Origin: Paraphoma chrysanthemicola
Taxonomy: Eukaryota > Ascomycota > Dothideomycetes > Pleosporales > Phaeosphaeriaceae
Direction of reading: 5' to 3'
NCBI GenBank assembly: GCA_020744225.1
Contig: JAGMWG010000018.1
Span: 558,001 to 622,000 of the forward strand
Length of the DNA stretch: 64,000 bases
Shown: piece by piece, positions 41,698 through 54,016 of the stretch
Layout: each line of letters starts with the position of its first letter
Position numbering within the stretch: position 1 is the stretch's first letter
Position numbers and translations under genes: made by a program
The notes under the pieces: generated by a model
Database searches by the model: none
What the model was told of the DNA's origin: nothing
The model's input: only the letters and a program-made list of their open reading frames with translations

Positions 41698-44600
41698 TTA
41701 ACTCAACAGCTCTTTAATATCCTCAATCCTCTGCACGCGTTTCTCCTCATCCGACATCATCCCCAACGAACTCGCACTACAACACACAAGTCAGCACACA
41801 CACACCCCACCAAATCACACAAACTGGGTTAAAAGTACTCACATAAACTTCTTCCTCTCCTGAATCCGCAACATCTTCTCCTCAATACTCCCCTCAACCA
41901 CAAACCTGACAACCCTCACCTCGCCCTCCTGCCCCATGCGATGCACGCGATCAATCGCCTGCGCCTCGACGGCAAAACTCCACCACGGATCCATCATGAA
42001 GACGTTGCGCGCGCACGTTAGATTCAAGCCTACGCCGCCGGCGCGCAGACTTAGGAGCAGGACGTACGGCTTGGGCGAAGAGGTGAACTCGGTGAGGATG
42101 TGTGCGCGGGCTTTTTGTGACAACGAGCCGTCGAAGCGGAGGAAGGGGATGTGGTCGCGGGAAAGCGCGGGTTCGATGAGGTCGAGGAAGGAAGTGAATT
42201 GTGAGAAGACGACGGATTTTGTGGTTTTGTCTTCGCGTCTGACGCGCTTGAGGTGGGTGAGTAGGGCCTGGGTTTTCGCTGAGCCGGTGAGGCCGATGCG
42301 GCGGAGACTTATGCGTGGTGTTTGTGTTGCGGAAGGGGCGGAGTCTTCGAGTTTGAAAGCGTAATCGGGCTCGTCGATGGTGTGGTCGTGGCGCACGACT
42401 TCGAAGACGTCGCGTGCGTTGATGGGCTCGCGGCAGTTGAAGCATCGGGGGAGGTCGCCTTTGTCGCGTTGGTGGTTGATGTAGTTGAGCAGACACTCTT
42501 TGCAGGCGGAGTGCCAGCAGCCGGTGACTGCTTGGTCGATCATGGGTTCTTCGGAGCAGATGGGACATTCGGAGTGGGACTCGTCTTGGATTTGCTTCAA
42601 CACGTGTGCGCCAAATTTGTTGACGTCCTGGTCGCCTTCGGTGGTGAAGCGCTCGATGAGACTCCCAAGGTCCATGTCATCAGCTAGGCCGTTGGCAAGA
42701 TCTGAAGCGAGTGACGCATCCTCCTCATCAGCAACGATATTAGCTTTGCGGGTGAGTACAGGATGACAGCATGATTGGCGAAGTCGTAGAATCTGTGCGA
42801 AAATGGTGGTGTATGATTTGAGGAGAGTGCCAGCTTCTGCGTTGGCTGCGAAGACACTCTTGGCGCGTGTGAAGATGTGGTCGTAGACGTCGCGCTCGTC
42901 TTGTGAGAGGATGATGCGTTCAACATCGATTATGCGTGGCGGTAACGGGACGAGGGCCTTGCCGTCCGGTGTTTTCATGTCTTTTGTTCGACGCAGAACC
43001 AGCGGCTCGAGCACTGTCTGCACTACATCTAGAGCGCGGATGAAGTCGCCAGATTCAAAAGGCACTGTGATGAAAGTCTTCCAGAAGGAAAAATTGCTCC
43101 ATGGCTCCACCTTCAAGAAGCGCACCAAACTGAAGAGATCCTCCAAGCGGTTAACGATAGGTGTACCAGTCAGGACCCAGCGATGGCGTGCAAACAGCTC
43201 GTAGCAGGCCTTGGCTGTCTTCGACTGCCTGTTCTTGATAAAATGTGCTTCGTCGAGAATGATGCGGAAGTAGTCAAGCGAGAACACACCCCCGTGCGAA
43301 CCGCGGTTGCCGTCCTGTGCAGCGACTTGGTTGAACTCTGAGAGTACCGTGCCGTAGCTGGTGATGATGACATTGGGTGCATTGGCGCCATTCGATGCGC
43401 AACAGAGCTTCTGTAGATTGACAGCCTTGTCAGCGCCGTAGTAAACCATGACCTTGAGCGTGCCGTCTTTGGAGGCCTTCTCTGCTTCACTTTGCCATTG
43501 TGCCAGAAGGGACATGGGTGCTACCACCAACGTGGTATACGGTGCGGGCTCAACGGCAGCGCTATTCTTCTGTAATCGTGGCAAAGGCTTCATGGTTGTG
43601 GATGTCTCGTCTGAAGGGACCTCTATACGGTGAGTGTGGATCAAGCTCAACATTTCGATGGTCTTTCCGAGACCCATTTCGTCAGCCAGTACACCACCCA
43701 GACAGTTTTGCTCTTGTCTGGGAAACTCAAGTGATAGCTCGCCGGAATAGGGGTTGACGTAAAACATTGTTTGGTTGTCGATAGCTGGGAGTGGTTCGTT
43801 CTCGGAGTCGTGGGTTGGCCACTGATATTCCTCCCACAACGGGTGCATTGATGTCTCTTTGCCCTCCAGCGATTCGTCTTTCTCTTTGCCAACCATCCAA
43901 AACAGAGCCTGCTTCTGATACTTGCGAAGATCCATCCGGAAGGTGGATGCTGGCTCGAGAACAGGAGTGTCAAAGTCGAAGGACTGTGCCTTTTTGTACA
44001 AAGAGTCGAGCTGGTCTTGCTCCAGCTCCTTTCCGTCCTCGGCTTCCTCAGATGGCGGCGATGAGCCTGGCTCGATGGGCGTGCCGTTCTCCGCCTTCCC
44101 TTTTTTGTCCTTCTCCGCGCTTTCTGCCGCTTGCAGCAGTCCTTGTCGCTTATGCTTCTCCGTGGTCTCATTCTGGCGCGTGGGGTTCAGATTGATCTGC
44201 TCGAACAGCTTGACCATGCCGATTTGCCGCATGCGGAGGTCGCGCTCGTCGGACGACTCCTTCTCTTCGAACAGGCTGACTTCTCGGTTGTCTTCTGGTT
44301 TGGTGAACTTCCGCTTATCGAAGGCGCTCCGAAGGAAGTAGCCGCGTAGCTGCAGATAGACAGTGTCGCCAGTCCGTATCCGGTCGGGTGTGTAAACGAC
44401 GGTGCCCTCGAACGAGCATACCTTCTGGTCGATTAGAGGGGCAATCCACGCGGCCGAGTCGTTCTCCAGCCTCCCCACCTCCTCGCCCTTCTCGTTCGTA
44501 AACCTGACCAAGACGTCCTGGTGCTTGAGATTGACGACCTTCTTGGCCTTGTTCAGCTTCGGCTGCTTCTTCACGCGCTCGATGCCAATCTTCTCGTTGT

Positions 44601-45198
44601 GTCTCAGCATGCCCGAGCCACTCTTTGTAGCCCAGCCGATTGCTCCAAACGAGCCAATGTATCTTTTATGTGGCATTTCGCGCAGTATGGTCGGCGTGGA
44701 GGTGCCCGAGCCTTGCGTGGATGCATTCGACACTTCAGACTCGGTGCGCTTAAGCATGTTCACCATGGTTGGCTGTGTCTGCGGGCGCTTCTGGAAGATG
44801 GATGAGATGGATGCCGTCGCCGTTACTGGCGCCGAGTTCCACGAGCCATCGAGATATAAGTTGATTGCTGTGAAGGGTCAACACAGGCAGCCTTTCATCC
44901 CATGTCCATTCATACCTCTTTCCACATTGTTCCCGCTCACGTCTTTCAGCTTCTGCAACATGGGCAGGGAGAGCTCCCCGACGACCGCCTGAAGCATTCC
45001 AACATCGAAGCCATCCATTCCCTCCCCATTTTCGGCCGCATCACCTCCAGCTTGTACTGGTGCATGGTCATCGGCTGTTGGTGGCGGGGTTTGCGGGCGC
45101 GGTGAGGGTCGTTTTGACCGCGGTTGAGCTGGCGACGAGTCTTCGGTAAAGAAGCGACGCTTTTTGAGAGGTCTCTCGTCGGGATGAGGAGACTCCAT
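41698..45198 (-). CDS. RAD5: DNA repair helicase/ubiquitin ligase Rad5
   Basis: Three exons (44916-45198, 41843-44867, 41698-41776) give 1128 aa. Exon 1 starts MESPHPDERPLKKRRFF and carries a UBA-like N-terminal part (MLQAVVGELSLPMLQKL, then across the splice NNVERAINLYLDGSWNSAP). A HIRAN domain begins near KRYIGSFGAIGWATKSG. The SNF2 helicase has Walker A GGVLADEMGLGKTIE (about residue 487) and DEAH box ILDEAHFIKN. A RING finger inserted in it (CPICSEEPMIDQAVTGCWHS, about 863-913) and helicase motifs to RVHRMGQ follow. The last exon supplies IASSLGMMSDEEKRVQRIED, the conserved Rad5 end. Rad5 poly-ubiquitinates PCNA and drives error-free damage tolerance in the nucleus. Divergent from the NDUFAF6-like gene. 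Confidence 0.95.
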
Positions 45199-45484
45199 AA
45201 TGTTGTGGTGGTTGCCGCTGGTGGTGCAGCGTGTGCACGTAATTGTCAGGGCCGACGCGTCGGCACGCCACGGGCTCGACGCGCTTTCACGGGATCCACA
45301 TAATAGCGTCATGCACCCACCACTCGCCGCCCACGCTTTGTGGCTGACATTCAGCCCTACCGACGTCAGACTTTGAACATTACCGACTTCACTCAATTGA
45401 GAAATCAGTGCTTCGCCATTGCTCCAGCGTGCAACCTCATACATCGCGTAGTACATAGCTTTTCGGGAGTCCGCAAAACTTTTG
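45199..45484. promoter_or_regulatory. Divergent promoter RAD5 / NDUFAF6-like gene
   Basis: Only 286 bp separate the two start codons, so both promoters share this stretch. No TATA box is obvious. Confidence 0.5.
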
Positions 45485-46683
45485 ATGCGCCCATTCACAT
45501 CCACCACCACACCCATACGGCGGTTACGTGCTTCAGCCAGACTGCGACCGAGGCGGTTCCACACCACACCATGTTTGCGAGATGCAGCGCGGCCCTCGGA
45601 GGCTGAGGTTAGCCGTGCCAGGGCGTATTGCGCCAACCTAGTACAGTACGAAACCCTCCGTCGACCTTTGCGCCATACTGAAAGTGCAGAACATACGATG
45701 CGCCCTCGCACATCCTGCAGACCTTCATTCCGCAGTCCTCCCGTGATGCATACATTGCCATTCGCGCCTTCAATGTCGATGTCGCCCGCGTGGCCGACAC
45801 CACCAGCACACCCACCATAGGCATGATGCGCATGCAGTTCTGGCGAGACACCGTCACAAAAGCGCTGGCCGGCTCACCACCCAAAGAGCCCGTCGCCATC
45901 CTCCTCGCGAAAGCAGCCGAGGACCTGCACGAGCGATCAGACGGGAAGGCGCGCCTCAGCAAGAATTGGTTCCACCGCATCATCAACACGCGGGAACAGC
46001 ACCTCAGCAACCCACCATATCCAACCCTCAGCGCCCTGGAGAGCTACGCCGAGAACACGTACTCGACAATGCTCTACCTCACCCTCTCCGCCCTCCCACA
46101 AGCCTCCCTCACAACCGACCACATCGCCTCACACATTGGCAAAGCAATGGGCATCGCAGCCGTCTTGCGCGGCATCCCGCTCATCGCCTTCCCACCACAG
46201 CAACCCCTCGGCACCAGCAACGCCATGACCGGCCAATCCGGGCCCACGCAAGGCGCCGTCCTGCTCCCGCTCGACGTCATGGCCGACTCCAATCTCCGCG
46301 AAGAAGACGTCTTCAGGCAAGGTGCCGCAGCACCTGGTCTCCGCGACGCAGTCTTCACAGTCGCCACACGCGCAAACGACCATTTAATCACCGCGCGCGA
46401 AATGCTCTCTAAGCTGCGCTCTGATGGTACATTGGGACACGACTTCGAGCATCAGAACGATGAGGGGAGGGAGTACACGCCGCAGCAACTGGGCGCAGGT
46501 CAGCAGCAGAAGCTGGACGAGGTGGAGCGCGCGTTTGGCGTATTCATGCCCAGTGTCGCGACGCAGAGTTGGTTGGATAGGCTACAAAAAGCGGATTTTG
46601 ATGTTTTTGATCAGGGGCTGAGGAAGGTGGATTGGAAGTTGCCGATGAGGGCTTATTGGGCGTATACCAGGCGGAAGATATGA
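45485..46683 (+). CDS. NDUFAF6-like mitochondrial complex I assembly factor
   Basis: Two exons (45485-45645 and 45690-46683) give 384 aa. The 44-nt intron is at the lower size limit, but the join CANLVQ + TYDAPSHILQTFIPQSSRDA restores the family sequence. The N-terminus MRPFTSTTTPIRRLRASARL is rich in Arg/Ser/Thr without acids, a mitochondrial presequence. The body (AYIAIRAFNVDVARVADTTS, IGMMRMQFWRDTV, LYLTLSALPQASLTTDHIA, HIGKAMGIAAVLRG) matches the squalene/phytoene-synthase superfamily member NDUFAF6. The Asp-rich prenyl-diphosphate motifs of true synthases are degenerate, as expected for the assembly factor. The yeast-like lineages that lost complex I lack it. Confidence 0.85.
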
Positions 46684-47470
46684 TCTGATGAAAGGTTGGA
46701 GGAAGGGAAATGACAACACATGTGAATCGTTGTAGATGCAATTCTGAAGTGATGTGCACAACTGCCATGCGATCTCTGTGATGGTCTTTTCTGATGGACG
46801 AGGAGTCTAACATGGTAGGGAAGTATTTTGCGTCATTTGGTGGATCTTCAAACCTTTTCTCAACACCAGAACATTAGTATCCGGATCCTCGTTTTCTGGT
46901 GTCCAAATACAGATGCGGAAGATGTGTACTCAAGCACACCAGACTTCGATGAGGAATATATACTGCACTCCTTCCGCCAAGGCACTACGACAACTTCCCT
47001 AGAGAGCGGAGTAATATCAAAGTAGTCTTTTCGCGTGTCTTATAAATACATATTCATCGTTACAATCTTATTTATATTAGGACATAAAAGCCGTCTAGCG
47101 TTGTTTTGTGAATCGCATAGATGCCGCACTAGTACTCAGACAAGACGCTTGAGAGATGCAAAATGACACATGTGGTGATGGCATATTGAGTTTGTTTTCT
47201 GAGGAGGGAAGAAAGAAAATGGATCATAGCCTGCAGATCCTTTGTAAAACTTGAGACGATGAAGAAGCAAAAATGTGAGATTGGTGAAGCGTTCGGCGAG
47301 GGAGAGGAATATATACACGAGTTTGGTCCATCTACCAACATTTGCAAATGTATTCGAAAATCTTGTTCATTGTAAGTTCTCGTAGTTTGCCGCTGTCCTT
47401 CGCGATGTTCTATACCCCGCGGTGTGCTCCAATACAGGGGTGGGAAGCTCTTGACGACGAATTGTACACA
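46684..47470. other. Intergenic, convergent 3' ends
   Basis: No supported gene between two convergent genes. AT-richer than the flanks, with short overlapping frames only. Confidence 0.4.
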
Positions 47471-48755
47471 TCAAGGAGAGCTAGAGCAGTCCATATCGAT
47501 GTCGCGTACATCGTACGTGTATTCAATCCTTTTCCGAGGCGCCATAAGAGCAAGGAAAATCCACGTTATCCACTCTATCAGCACTGTGGCGAACCAGCCG
47601 CGCTGCTTAATAGTTTCAAAACCAAAATTTGCCATTTTGACGGCAGTGTTGATCTTTGGTCTGCGTAACTTATCATAGACCCGAAATGACTCTTCGATCG
47701 ACTTTCCGTTACGATGTTCCAGAACCCGTGAAAGAAGCACAACGTCTTCAAGTGCTAATCCAGCGCTCTCGCCTTGTGGAGGCATCTGAGAGCCGTTAGT
47801 GCTACGATCCAAGATCTGGGAAATTGTACGAAGAACTTACAGCGTGCGCAGCATCTCCAAGAAGTAACATGCGGCCTGAAGTCCAGCGTCCGTTGTCAGA
47901 GAGTTTGAAGATGGGATAGAGAGCTAAGTAATCAGTGCAGTCGAGTAGCTTCTCTAGGAACGGTAGCGTAGGCCCGCCGAATCGTCTTAGGAGATCCTGC
48001 TTCATCGCGTCCTGGTCTTGGCCCTTTACGACCCAGCCTTCTCTGCTTCCGACATCTTCCGTGCCCATAACTGCAGCAACGTACAAGCGTGTCTTGGCCG
48101 CATCTGTGTATGATAAGAGCAAAGAACCAAGGCGGCCAGTGTACAGGGAAGTTGATTCAATGGGTATCATCTCTCGAAGATCACCAACATCCAACAAACC
48201 GTAGGCGCCGGCCACGCCTGTAAACTCGGGCATTCGTTGAGGGTCGATGAACTTCGTCCGAAGTACAGAATGTATGCCATCACAACCGAGCAGAATATCT
48301 CCTTTGACCGTTGTTCCATTGCCAAATATGGCGGAGATGGATTCATTCCCTTCAGTAACAGACTGTAGTTTCATGCCATACTGAACATTCACTCCCAGCT
48401 CTTTCAGCGTCTGCAACATAGCTTGGAGAAGGTCATCGCGCATGACTCTGAGTGCATGGTGTTTGAACTTCTCGATATTGTCGAAGTTAATCTCTCCCAG
48501 TCGTCTACCTGTCCGCAAAGACAGCATCTCGATATATTTGACTTTGCATCCTTTTGGTTTGAGTCGGGGAAGAACCCCGAGATGCTCGAGGTACCGCAAA
48601 GCGTTTGGCGTAAGATTTATGGAACCACCGATAGTTGCAGGCTCCGATCTGATCTCGAAGATGGAGCAAGTCATGCGGTTGTGGTGGGTAAGAGTAAGAG
48701 CGGATGCTACTCCAGCAATGCCGCCGCCGATGATGATTGCATGTTCGGTGGACAT
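47471..48755 (-). CDS. FAD-dependent monooxygenase (salicylate-hydroxylase type)
   Basis: Two exons (47841-48755, 47471-47785) give 409 aa. The N-terminal dinucleotide-binding motif is IIGGGIAGVASALTL. The second FAD motif is complete only after splicing: GRMLLLGDAAHA + MPPQGESAGLALED. A DG-type motif (LLGCDGIHSVLR) lies between. It belongs to the class A flavoprotein hydroxylases that use NAD(P)H and oxygen on aromatic or polyketide substrates; the substrate is not determinable. The last about 40 residues (GWFATVLIEWITWIFLALMAP) form a possible membrane anchor, as seen in several fungal members. Stand-alone; no pathway genes beside it. Confidence 0.85.
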
Positions 48756-49866
48756 CTTCGCAATATGACTGACAGGTAACGGAGTCCACCAAAATCAAGA
48801 TGTCAATCTCAAGGTTTGAGAATGCTTTAAATAATCTATACCTTGGAGACGTGATGCTGTGACCTTTGTGAAGAAATAGCCGTTTTAAACCTAGAAAGAA
48901 GGACGATCAAAGATGAAGCGAAATTTTTCTTTAAGCATAGATTCGAAAGACTTTATATCAATTTACAGACGAAAGTGCAAATATCCAGCGTATTTTGCTT
49001 ACGGTGTTGCAAGGAACCCGAGCTGAATGCGAAGTACGACATGGTGGCTGGCCACGGGGCCGTAGCCTCATTAGGCATCTCTTCAGCTTAGAGCCCCATT
49101 AGCAGGGCAATTCCGGCGTCGTAAGGCTCTCAATCGGCAGCGCACTAGTAGAGACTATTAGGTCGCGGCTTGCTAACAACTCGGTAAAAATTAATTATAC
49201 AATAGGTGTAGGAATCCGTAGCCGTTCTCGCTCGTTTTCGTCTTCTATGCTGGCTGTGACCCAGCTAACTGTCTGTAGACGTAAAATCCCTATCGCAAAA
49301 GAGATTGCAAAGGACTAGAAAGAAACAAACATTGTGTTGTTGTGAGTTGCACAGAAGGAGGGTACTTGAACTAACCTTAAAAAATTTGGATGTATCTGCA
49401 AAGAATAATTGGAAAGCTGTTAGAAGAATAGGGGAGGGAACAGGTAGATCTTATTTAATATGATGACAGGCGCTGAGGCGAAAAATGCGAGCATTATTTC
49501 CCAATACAAAGCCCTCATTTCCAGTTCCTATAGATCTTGTAAGGCTTTTTCGAAGTAACGAGCACCGTTTATCAGAGTAAATCACGGCGACTTCTGAAAA
49601 AAGACCTCAGCTCGGAAGACCCTTATTCGCTCCGATGTGGTTTGTCGACGCTCGACTTTCCCACAGGTCAATGTTAACGTCATCTGAATACTCGTTGAAT
49701 ATCTGGACTAAGAACGCAGACGCTAAGATACTGAAAGAACCAATGACGATGTCTGGAGTAAGGAAACCCATCATTCCTGCGCAGTGCCCGCACTCTAGCA
49801 TTTCTATGCTCCCTCCTTAAATTTATAGTTACCGCCCCTATCTCCCAACGCCCCACCCGACACAGC
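48756..49866. other. AT-rich intergenic stretch
   Basis: About 1.1 kb, lower GC than the neighbours. A 64-codon frame at 49607-49801 (minus) reads GFLTPDIVIGSFSILASAFL and IFNEYSDDVNI, but its start is not an ATG and nothing upstream continues it. It could be a relic. No complete gene or repeat boundary was found. Confidence 0.4.
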
Positions 49867-51609
49867 CTATGATCCCGAAATCTTCTGCCCGAACTTACTC
49901 CTCGCAACCTAAGCACATAGTCAGCCTCTAACTTTCTTGCCACGTGTAGAATCAAACTTACACTGCTGCGAAACCTCTTCCCCCAAACATATGCCGGCAC
50001 CGTCAATCCACACACGCATAAATTCACCGTCGTGATAATCGCAAACACCTCGCGCGGTCCGACTCTCGCCATCCACCCACTCGCCCACGTCGTTGCCGCA
50101 AATGTAAAGACCGCTTTCGTGAAATTGATTGTGACGAACGCTTGATTCGCATCCTTAGGGTGGCAGTCAATCACATATGTCAGACTAGCAGTGGACGCGA
50201 ACGGCACCGAGAGCGAATGGATGGACATGAACGTCAGCAAGTAAGGAATCGGGAGGCCATTTTGCGCGCTGATGCCGAAGCCCAGAAATCCAATTGTTGC
50301 GAGAATAGTAGCTGGGATCATGAGCGTGAGGCGGAATTCAGGCTCGAAAATACCATTGTTGCGACGGGCCATGAACTTGGAGATGGCATCTGCCATCCAG
50401 CCTGAGAGCGGGGACCCGATGAATCCAACAAGCAAGAGCGGCAGATTTGTGAGGCCGACTTGCGCGGGGCCCAGGTTGTATGGTGGCGCGTGGAAGACGG
50501 CGACGGAGAGCACGGAAATGGTGAGCAGCCAGGTGAAGTATGAGCCGTAGACGATTGTGCTGAAGAGCACGGCTGGGTAAGCAATCAAAGGGACTGGCTT
50601 CACTACGTTTTTCCAGAAAGACTCATCGTTCAGGCGCCCGCGGAAAATGCGGAGTTGTTTCATATATGGTTCTTTGGGAGTCTCGGTGTCGATGAAGGAC
50701 ATGTCCTTCTCGCCCGGAATAGGCTTCGTTGGGACCGAAGACGGGCGCGGGCCGTAGTAGCTTGTTTCTACAACGAAGAAGACGATTCCGATAAGGATGG
50801 GGATGAAGACCAGTGCGGAGATACCGAACGTCGCTTCGAAGGAGATGTTTTCAATGATGATGCCGGAAATGGTTTGCCCAAGCAGAACGCCAGATCCAAG
50901 CATGAGGCCCCAGACGCTGATGCGGACGCCGCGCTGGTGGACGAAGAACATGTCGGAGACAGTAGAAGTGACGAGCGTCTCCAGCGGAGCCGATGCCATG
51001 CCCATAACAACGCGCATGACGGCTAAGGAAACGAAGGAGGTTGTGAAATATCCCCAGATATTGGCGCCGAGAAGCACGACAGTCGAGATCACAAAGAAGG
51101 GTCGCTTGCCCCAGATATTGGCGCCAGCTGCCGTGAAGAAAGTCGTGAACCCGATCCAGAAGGCGAGGAAGCCGATGATGAGCGACGCAGCCATGTCGGG
51201 GCTTACGTTGTATTTCTCTGCAATAAGTGGAAGCCCAGGTGTGACCATTGGTCCAAGAGCTGTCGTAACACCAGAAGCGAATGCAAGAAGGACCATGATC
51301 GATTCTTTCCTCCATTTCGACCAGTTTAGCGGATCGTTGGGATTGTCTGATGGCTGAGGCTGGAGAATGACGTCTCCATCACGCTTGAGACCTTTGGTAT
51401 CGATGTCGTCCTCATCTTCTCATGAGATTAGAGATCCGACCCTTGAATATCACTTGTGAAGACATACCGAACGTCTTGTCGTCTCCGAGAGTGGCTGTTC
51501 CTGGCGGAGCCGCCATGTGTGGGTCATCGAGTACGCCCCTGCCCGAAAGACGCACGAAGTCAGCGCATGTCTCACACTCAACCCATAAATTATCTACTCA
51601 CCAACCCAT
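49867..51609 (-). CDS. MFS transporter (drug/polyamine:H+ antiporter type)
   Basis: Four exons (51602-51609, 51468-51538, 49962-51418, 49867-49908) close in phase to 525 aa. The first coding exon is only 8 nt and joins as MGW + GVLDDPHMAAPPGTATLGDD, a known fungal MFS start. NDPLNWSKWRKE precedes TM1. About 12 membrane segments follow, with VWGLMLGSGVLLGQTISGII (antiporter-type block) and a long central loop ending at FWKNVVKPVPLIAYPAVLF. The last exon adds ARSKFGQKISGS. Related carriers export drugs or polyamines; the substrate is unknown. It lies in the plasma membrane. Confidence 0.85.
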
Positions 51610-52916
51610 ATTGAAGATATGATGCTCGTAAACTTAAGGGAATAATTGAAGGGAATGAAAGGTGGACTGCCAGCAGACCAAAAGAAGGGAAAACTTCAAC
51701 GAACGGACAGATAGAACATTAACAAAGAATGACAGAACTTCGCACCAGGAATCAAGCAGTAAGAAAACAGTAGAGCCAGCTCATACTCCTCAAAGCATCT
51801 AGCTTTCGCGTCCTTATCAGGCCCATCCCAAAATTCCCAAGGCAGGTTCAACGTTGGTGGGCTGCAAGGTAAGCCTCGCGGCCACGAAACAGCGATGAAG
51901 CACCCTCCACATTGTTGCAGTGAACATCAGATCACCCTCTCCCGGGCGAAACTTGAACGCAGCAGGGTCCCGCAGATCTTCGTAGGGCTTAAATGGTCGT
52001 GCATGACTGCGATAAGCTAAATGCCAAGACGTCTACGTATGTGGTGCGTTGTGGGTTTCATGTCACCCGTGCTTCTGAATGCCGAACCAGATCGCTGGAC
52101 TTTGACGCGCACTCCTATAGAAGGCCCATGGAAGCGTTTTCGTCCGTATAATGATGCGTATGTTGTCCAGTATGCGCTCGTACTGCCTGCTACTGCAGTG
52201 CACGCGTGTTTCTCGCAAATGCTTTTGCTGCCCGTTGTTCGAACGTCGACGTTAGAGTACGTATCACAATACTCTTTCGAAATTAGAATAATAGTCACTT
52301 TGCCTATATAACACAGTCCAAGTAAGTATTAGCAGCATCGGTAAGTGGAGGCCGATCCCGTCGTCGAACTGCCGGTTGTGCAAAAGCATGACGAAACGTC
52401 CAACGCCCCTAATGCTTCTCGATTATTATCCCAATATCGCATACCCATATTGTGAGAGAATCCCTGCCTCAGGCATCGTTCGATGATCAATTCTGCGCCA
52501 GAAGACTCCTCCGGTCAACTACCGAGCTGTGGAGTACCTTCAAACGGGATGCCAATGTTGCAAAAGCTGCTCGGAATGGTGTATGATGCTAGAAGCGTTG
52601 GTCATGCTGCAAGGATTACATGATCTTCGCATGGAGGAAGATCCGAATGTGTGACTTGTTGCTGGGGTGGAAGTGTGTAGCAGCAACCATGGCAACTGTG
52701 GGATTCCCTCTGGAATTACAAACATGCGCAGTCTAACATTCCCACTCTTCCCACTTCAACACTTCAAAACTGCACAACCATATCCTTCCATACCCCACTT
52801 CCTTCTCCATCATCCCCTCCCCTCCTTTTTTATCCCCACCATCCCACTCCTAACCCCACCATCCATCCCACCCAATCCCATCCCCTCCCCACCCCTTCAA
52901 CACTGCCTATACCTCT
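51610..52916. other. Intergenic, no gene seen
   Basis: About 1.3 kb. It holds the promoter of the MFS gene at its left and the 3' end of the Cys/His-rich gene at its right. From about 52730 it is very C/T-rich on the plus strand (runs of cccc/tccc), partly overlapping the end of the Cys/His-rich gene in its corrected frame. Confidence 0.4.
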
Positions 52917-53590
52917 TCATCCCCTCCTCTGCAGGCCTATGCCTCCCAACCATACATCCCTCCTCATCCCCCTCTTCTGACAACAATCCCACACAAACCC
53001 CTCAGGATACTCTTCCCTCGACTCCTCGCTATCAATAATCCCGTGAATTCTCTCATCATGATCGGCCCAGAAGTCGCCATCGTAGTCTGGTTCGGTTTCG
53101 CCTATGTTGCGTTCAGCCCGATTGAAGCGTGTGCAAAAGGGGAAGGAAGAGAAGCCAGGGGGAATAGCACGGGATGTGAATGGAATGTTGGTGAAGGTTG
53201 TAGTATGGTTGGGAGGAACTTACCCTCATGCCAAACACACGCCTTATCATGATTCTCAAGTACATCGTATTCTTGCTCGCATTGTATACATGTGTCGTAT
53301 CGATTTTGTGCTTTGCGCTTCGTTCCTGTAGTACCTCCATTCACACCACCGGTCATACCACCACTACTATCCCCATTCCCATTCTCCGGACTCTTAAATC
53401 CGTCGACTTTAACAAGCAACTTCTCGCTCGCAAGTCTGTACGCCTCTGGACTCTCGCTGCATATTTCTCTAAGCACCGCGCGAACGCGGTTTAGATTCGC
53501 GGCGTCGATGGCGGCGAAGAGGGCTTGTTTGTCGTCATTGCTTGACTTTGGGTTGAATGAGGTGTCGTTGACGATTGACGAGATATCCAT
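52917..53590 (-). CDS. Cys/His-rich zinc-binding-like protein, likely frameshifted end
   Basis: Exon 1 (53224-53590) and exon 2 (from 53101) join as CVWHEG + ETEPDYDGDFWADHDERIHG. The C-terminal part has CIQCEQEYDVLENHDKACVW, then DYDGDFWADHDERIHGIID and YPEGFVWDCCQKR, the pattern of a common fungal family with paired Cys/His sites, function unknown. After QKR the read frame continues GMRRDVWLGG to a stop at 52917. One base off, at a run of five G (minus strand) near 52970, the frame gives GDEEGCMVGRHRPAEEGMKR to a stop at 52897, which restores the family GCxxGRH end. So a 1-nt deletion, real or from sequencing, is likely. The first 60 residues (ALFAAIDAANLNRVRAVLRE) form a helical region. 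Confidence 0.7.
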
Positions 53591-54016
53591 TTTGAAGATA
53601 TGTTAGCGGAGCGATTTACAGAATAAAGCTTGTGAGCGGATATGGTGGATAGGGTTGTCGACTATGCCGACTGAGGATTAGTTGTTTCGAGTGTGAACGA
53701 CAAGGATACGCGACTGTGACGCGTGTGCGTCATGCGCTTCGCAAAAAGTGACGATTGTACAGGTCACATCATGGGCCATCCAAAGCGGACAAAGTACAAA
53801 GCAAAGTGGGGTAAGTGGTATCGTGTTTCTGTATGCGCTATGCTTTTTTACTAGTCTGTACCAATTTAATGATCCAGGTCCCGCAAGTTATGCTTCGCTT
53901 CGCTTCGCCAACTCCTTTATCGAGAAATGCAATTATGGCGTGTCTCCGTTCGTGAATAATACCCATCTTGTCGGAGGCCGGAGCTGGAATATGACTAGCT
54001 CCAGTTCAGACTGCGA
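53591..54016. other. Intergenic, no gene seen
   Basis: Promoter side of the Cys/His-rich gene and the 3' end of CAND1. A 90-codon plus-strand frame starts with a non-ATG codon and resembles nothing. Confidence 0.4.

Noticed and set aside
45485..46683. True squalene or phytoene synthase
   Set aside because: The Asp-rich diphosphate-binding motifs are degenerate and the protein has a mitochondrial presequence, which fits NDUFAF6 instead.
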